Part shown: in pieces, positions 59,335 to 64,000 of the stretch
How positions within the stretch are numbered: position 1 is the stretch's first letter
How the letters are laid out: each line of letters starts with the position of its first letter
DNA from: Ischnura elegans
Taxonomy: Eukaryota; Arthropoda; Insecta; Odonata; Coenagrionidae
Assembly (NCBI RefSeq): GCF_921293095.1
Contig: NC_060259.1
Coordinates: 434,001 to 498,000 of the forward strand
Direction of reading: 5' to 3'
DNA length: 64,000 nt
Made by a program: the position numbers and the translations under genes
The notes under the pieces: generated by a model
The model's input: the letters and a program-made list of their open reading frames with translations, nothing else
Database searches by the model: none
Told to the model about the DNA's origin: nothing

Positions 59335-59885
59335 CCAAAAACCTAACCTTCAAATCCCTCCCAATACCAATGGATAAATCACACAAATTCTTAGGGATAC
59401 ATTTCGATCAAAAACTCACTTGGAACACACACGTACCGAAAGCCCTCAAATCAGCCAATGCAGCAAAAGCCGCCATGGCTTCATTATTAAACTCTCGCTC
59501 GCAAATCTCGCGACGAGACAAGATAACACTCTAGAAGAGTATCATTAGACCAAGGCTGCTGTACGGGTGTAAAGTTTTCGGCAATACTTCCCTGCAGAAC
59601 AGAAAACGCTTAGAACAGTACCAAAATAAAACCTTGCGCTACATCACAAACCAATCCCCGACTCGTACCAATTAAAGAAACCAGAAACCCAAACAGAGTT
59701 CCAACTATTCACGACTTCATACGGTCGCAAGCTGTAAGACTAAAGAACAATTCTCTTCCACGAAACACGCTTACAAAAGATCTCTGGAATTACCCAGCTA
59801 AAAGAAAACACTTCAAAAGCTACAGACATACACGAGAAATTATAACTCTCTCAAATCGAGTTCTTTCCTATCATCTTTTGCTCTA
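59335..59885 (+). pseudogene. Decayed Jockey-clade LINE, C-terminal reverse-transcriptase region
   Basis: Across broken frames the order reads HKFLGIHFDQKLTWNTHVPK, ALKSANAAKAAMASLLN, SRRDKITL, stop, SIIRPRLLYG, then LEQYQNKTLRYITNQSP. After further damage come RVPTIHDFIRSQAVRLKNNS and a final leucine-rich segment ending at TAA near 59885. This is the region after the YADD palm in Jockey-like LINEs (K-(Y/F)-LG, then L-TW, then S-IRP-L-YG, then Q-K-LR). The catalytic domain itself is not included. It is distinct from the LINEs at 16, 41 and 52 kb. Confidence 0.75.
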
Positions 59886-59949
59886 ATTTAATTTTAAATA
59901 TCATAACTGTGAAAGGGTTATAATTTAAAGCAACCACCATGTGAGAGAG

Positions 59950-60250
59950 CAATCAGCTCAATCAACCGGTTGAAGATAAAATGTAAAAAAAGAAACAATT
60001 GTATTGGAAAAATCAAAACCCAAATACATATTGGATTTACTTAAAAAAATATATAATATAAAAGAAAACCTTTTTAAAAAATCTATAAAACACCAGAAAA
60101 GAGGCATTTGCCCACAAGAAAATATATATAGAAAAGAAAAGAGGCATTTGTCCACAAAAAAAAATATAAAAAAGAAATGAGGCACCTGCCAACAAAAAAA
60201 TAAATAAACCTAAAATAAGATATCCTCTCAAAAAAAATAAAATGTGTGTT
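59950..60250. repeat. A-rich 40-bp tandem repeat
   Basis: GAAAAGAGGCATTTG-CCACAA recurs at 60101, 60141 and, diverged, near 60178, each time followed by an A/AT-rich filler. That is about three units of 40 bp. The minus-strand Phe/Leu-rich frames here result from the composition. Confidence 0.75.
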
Positions 60251-62386
60251 ACTTCCACTAAATAATATAAGATGACTGCAGTACCGACATTTGGCCACCA
60301 GCCCGCGCCATGTAAAGCCGATAAGATTTAAGTATTTTAGAATTAGATTACTCTAGGGAATTTTCATCCTCATGTAATAATTTTTTTTCTTCCTAGACTT
60401 AAGAGTGCAATGCACACACTCACTATCAGACTTTCTTTCATTTTTCTCCTTCACTTGCACTGGAAAGGCACTTGCACTGGTCCCTTACTTACGCTTGAAT
60501 TGTCATGTCCCCTATATCGAGATTCATCCTCCAATGCTTTTTTAGTGCCAAGGGCACATTCAACAATGTTGAAGATGTGGTCTAAAGACACACAGATGCA
60601 GCAAGCAGAATGCAAGGGCCGAAAGTCCAGTTAATGAAGGATCGACACTATAGAAATCTGCCATCCACAGGACCCCGTGTGGGGGGGGGGGGGGCGAGCT
60701 TCGGGGGCCCCACAACGCTCGCGTACATCATGAAGCGATCGGCATACGCTGGTCGCATCTCTTCTCTCTCTCATGTCCCACGCTTAGGCCAAATAAGACG
60801 ACGAGTTCGTGAGAAACTCCCTCGTGAGAAGAGGGAGATTCCATTTTTTCCTCGTCCACTCTTCCCAAAGTCTCCAGTTCCGTAGCGAAACCCAATATCC
60901 CCGCAGGTGTTTCTGGGTAGTCGATGCTCCAATTCATTCGTTGATAAAAAAAAATATCAGATAACAATGTTTGGGTCTCACTAGTCAGTTTTTGACGAAG
61001 GGGTATCGATTACCGTGGGACTCACTCTCTCAGACTCAAGGAACATTCACGAAGTGTCCTCCGCCGATTTCGTTCAAATTTGGTGGGATGGTAGTGTTCC
61101 ATAATTAATGGGAATTTGCAAAATTTCCCGTGCCCTTAAGCCCTGTGAGCCGAGATATCTGCATCCAAAGTTGCGCGCCGGCCACCCTTTTTGAGGCGAG
61201 GGGCCCCTCACTACGGGCCGGCACACAGTGGTCGGAACGGCCGATCTGGCTGGACAAAAGTCAAATATTTGAGTTTGGATAAATAACGTGGAAATGTGCT
61301 TATTGAATAGGTAATGAGTTGTAGTTTAAGATAGTATGCTGTTTTTGCGGATTTCTTTCAAATGCAATCCACTGTAATGGCTAGAAACTTCGATTCGGGA
61401 CTTGTCATGATTTTACTGTACCGGTCACTGACTTTTAGGCATCAGTATCAGTGGTTCTAAAACCATAATGATGGAATATTTTAATGAAAAGTGGAAGTAA
61501 ATAGACTTATCTTTATATTGAATTCATAGTTTGGACAAAACTTATTGTTATTCTGAAGAATCAATCTGTTGAAAACAATCTGACCAAAATTGTTATAAAC
61601 GTACTTTGTGTTAGAATTTAAAAAAAGCCCTAAAGGGCCCCGGTATAATTTTAACGGATTATTGTAGGCAATAGTCTTATAAAACGTGCTGAGCAAAAAT
61701 TGGCTGCGCCTAGTTGCGCCTTTTAGAATTATAATGTATTTTCTACAGTGACATACGAATCTTCGAGCGGTACTTTTCAGCTTACCGCATAGTGGCGCTA
61801 GTGAGATACGCGCGAAATTGGAAAAATCATCAGCACTAAAATATTCTTGGGAACGACTTCATGTGTAATTTGTTTATCTAAAATTATTTTTATATTTACT
61901 TTATTATAAAAAATTGCATTGTGTAATAAAATTATAAATAATTGTTAATTTATTTTTGATTGATTACATTAGTTGTTTTCCTAGCTGGAATGAGGTATTG
62001 GGTGTTGTGGACACTACCCGTAACACCATAGGAAAACGGAAATAGCCAAATTGTGAGAATGGTTTGTTCTTACTAGGCGTGACTGGGAACCGTAACCTTG
62101 ACACCCGTGCAACTGAAAATCCGACCTCAGTGCAATGGGGGCAGGAAAACGATCCTTCGTCTAAGTAAAGCAGGATTGACAAAGGAGAAATCAAGTATGC
62201 CAGTAAAAGATATCATAAATTCAGAAAAAATTGATCCCCTACAATATTCCAAACCTGAAATTCTACACCTTGAAAATAAGGGCAAAAGGCTAGATATTTT
62301 TACAGCAATTTGAAGCTGTGCAAAGTGATACAAATATGCTTATGAATGAACTACTATTTGTCACTCACTCACTCTCCTCTCCTTAA
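60251..62386. other. No recognised gene; G-run and unclassified repeat-like segment
   Basis: A run of 13-14 G's sits at about 60681-60694. At 61020-61250 lies a balanced-composition segment (TTCGTTCAAATTTGGTGGGA, GCCGAGATATCTGCATCC) with the look of a dispersed repeat, but no partner is in this window. At 62098-62313 a 71-codon frame precedes the RAG1-like relic. It could be its decayed N-terminal part, but I do not recognise it. Confidence 0.3.
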
Positions 62387-63587
62387 GTTCCCCTTCCCCA
62401 AAGCAAATGGTCAAATTATTTCTTCACCCACTCCTTAACCGACTCAGCCCACAAAGAATTCATGGCTAGTGATTTATTTTGTATCACAATTGTGCCATTG
62501 CGTCTGTATATACCATCGAGTGACTTGACCGTATGGGAGAATCCACGGCCATCTTCGCCAAGATATTGCCGACCGATCAAGTTCTCTTTTAAAAAGGAAA
62601 CTTGTAATTTAATCGTTGAGGAAAAGGCATACATGGACGAAGAGATAAATAAATTGAGGCCGTCCATTTGGTTTGATGTTGCAGTTGATCATCATTTGGT
62701 TTTGTCGATGGTCGACGGTAAAGCCGTCAGTTCTATTACTGGTATTTCTTCCCAGACTTGCAATGTCTGCAAAGCTACTCCTTGCCAAATGAATGATATA
62801 AAACAATTATTATTACGATCCGTAAACACAGATGTATTCGAGTTTGGCCATTCACCTCTTCACGCCTGGTTAAGGATTTTTGAGTATATGCTTCACATTT
62901 CGCATAGAGTTGACATTAAAAAATGGCAAATTAAAATCGCCGAAGATGAATCCATTCTTTCAGCATGAAAAAAGTGTGTCCAGGACAGATTTAGAGTGGA
63001 AACGGGGTTGATTGTGGACATTACGAAGAAGGGAACTGGCTCCACGAATGATGGCAATGCAGCGAGGAGATTTTTCGCCCAACCAGATTTGTCTTCAGAA
63101 GTCACTGGAATCAGCAAGGAACGAATACAAAGATTAGGTACCTATCGTGTTGAAAACAGTGGCGTCAAAACGCGCAGTTGATGTGGAAGTTTTTAAGCAA
63201 TATGCTTTGGAGACGGCAAGGTTGTGCGTGGAGCTATACGGATGGTATTATATGCCAGCATATGTGCATAAAATGCTAATTAATGGAAGTGATATCATTC
63301 GTACGGCTCCCTTACCAATTGGTGTTTTGTCCGAAGAGCCAAAGGAGTCCCGAAATAAGGATATAAGGTGCTACAGGGAAAGCAACATGAGGAAAATCTC
63401 TACTGCTACGGTAAATGAAGACCTCTTCAACATTCTTCTGGTATCATCAGACCCTTTAATATCTTCCAAAAGCAAATTGAAAAAAGTGAAGAATTCCCCT
63501 TACCCACCCGAAGTTATGAATGTTCTATTGCCATCAATAGATGAAAATTATGGCTTAAGTGACTCGGATGGTTTTGTTTCTGACTAA
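62387..63587 (+). pseudogene. RAG1/Transib-like transposase-related gene, decayed
   Basis: Three pieces, in order. First, 62387-62968: VPLRLYIPSSDLTVWENPRP, SSPRYCRPIKFSFKKET, a Cys motif CNVCKATPC, then SPLHAWLRIFEYMLHISHR. Second, after an in-frame TGA at 62966-62968: RFRVETGLIVDITKKGTG, STNDGNAARRFF. Third, in the next frame from about 63147: YALETARLCVELYGWYYMPA, YVHKMLINGSDIIRTAPLPI and G-VLSEEPKESRNKDIRCYRE, then ED-x8-SSDPLIS. These align in order with the vertebrate RAG1 catalytic core: its zinc-binding Cys pair, the NGNFARK stretch, the HK-x-L-x5-II segment and the SEGNESGNK stretch that holds the third acidic residue (here SEEPKESRNK). Related uncharacterised proteins are common in arthropods. 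The first acidic residue should lie before 62462, where the frame is degenerate. The second is not evident. One stop and one frameshift make this a pseudogene. The identification rests on recall of motif order. Confidence 0.65.
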
Positions 63588-64000
63588 GTAGGATTAACAC
63601 GAGTAAATTTCGCCTAATTGAAATTTCTAAAAGTGATTATTTTCTGTAAATTGTATAAACATTTAAGTATTGTGAAACACGTTGTAACATTGCTATTTCC
63701 ATTGTAAATTTTGAAATTAAAATTTGTCATTCAAAAAGGAGATACTAGAGTAATTTTAAAGTCACAGGTCATTTAGAAACTGCCCCACTAAATTAAACCT
63801 GGTAAGAACCTCTCATTAAATATGATGGGGCTAATAGCCATTGCCGTTATCTCTCATTCAAGGACGCAGAAAATTTTAAGCTATTGCAAATGAAAGATGA
63901 TAAAATATTTGACAGCTTAAACATTAATTCGCACAGAGTGATAATAATTTCAGCTAATAATTAATTTTCAGGCAATATAGTGAAAACCGGGGGGGATTCC
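63588..64000. other. 3' flank of the RAG1-like relic
   Basis: AT-rich. I searched for an inverted terminus but none can be called without the left boundary. A G-run (CCGGGGGGGATTCC) ends the window. Confidence 0.35.

Noticed and set aside
60037..60298. Phe/Leu-rich minus-strand frames resembling membrane proteins
   Set aside because: They result from a poly-A-rich 40-bp tandem repeat read on the opposite strand.

Overview
The window looks like intergenic and intronic DNA from a large, AT-rich, transposon-rich animal genome. It is most likely an arthropod and plausibly an insect. Support comes from Penelope-like elements (PLEs) with GIY-YIG domains, Jockey/CR1-type LINEs, Harbinger, hAT and piggyBac relics, tRNA-derived SINEs, GT-AG introns and a THAP-domain exon. 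I see no bacterial operon, rRNA gene, CRISPR array or intact long host gene. Most open frames are fortuitous or lie inside repeats. The species call is an inference.

Layout, 0-13 kb: a tandem array of exon/intron-like cassettes on the minus strand (about 1.8-5.6 kb) is split by a 2.1-kb terminal-inverted-repeat element (2944-5067). It lies downstream of a THAP-domain first exon (6626-6696, minus). A possible divergent first exon starts at 6896. A PLE relic with a degenerate GIY-YIG domain lies at 7.5-8.8 kb. Hammerhead-ribozyme-like motifs occur at 8.7, 9.87 and 11.85 kb.

Layout, 12-35 kb: a ~0.65-kb MITE (12.8 kb, with further copies at 39.4 and 58.6 kb), a foldback element (14.1 kb), a 5'-truncated LINE (16.3-17.4 kb), a PLE intact from the reverse transcriptase through the GIY-YIG endonuclease except for one homopolymer frameshift (18.0-19.85 kb, minus, with a hammerhead motif), SINEs (14.6, 21.6, 24.6 kb), a piggyBac-like MITE with TTAA duplications (31.6 kb) and a hAT-like element with a perfect 8-bp target duplication (32.6-33.9 kb).

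Layout, 35-64 kb: long perfect hairpins, a degenerate ~520-bp tandem repeat (38.7-40.2 kb), further LINE pieces (41.2 and 52 kb), a hammerhead-like motif (47.3 kb, minus), two head-to-head Harbinger fragments (49.1-49.75 kb), a CpG/GAGA-rich promoter candidate (56.3-56.6 kb), a small MITE (57.0 kb), a Jockey-like relic (59.3-59.9 kb) and a decayed RAG1/Transib-like coding region (62.4-63.6 kb).

The most interesting items are the RAG1-like relic, the THAP exon with its adjacent array of cassettes with ~73-nt introns, and at least five hammerhead-like motifs of related design.
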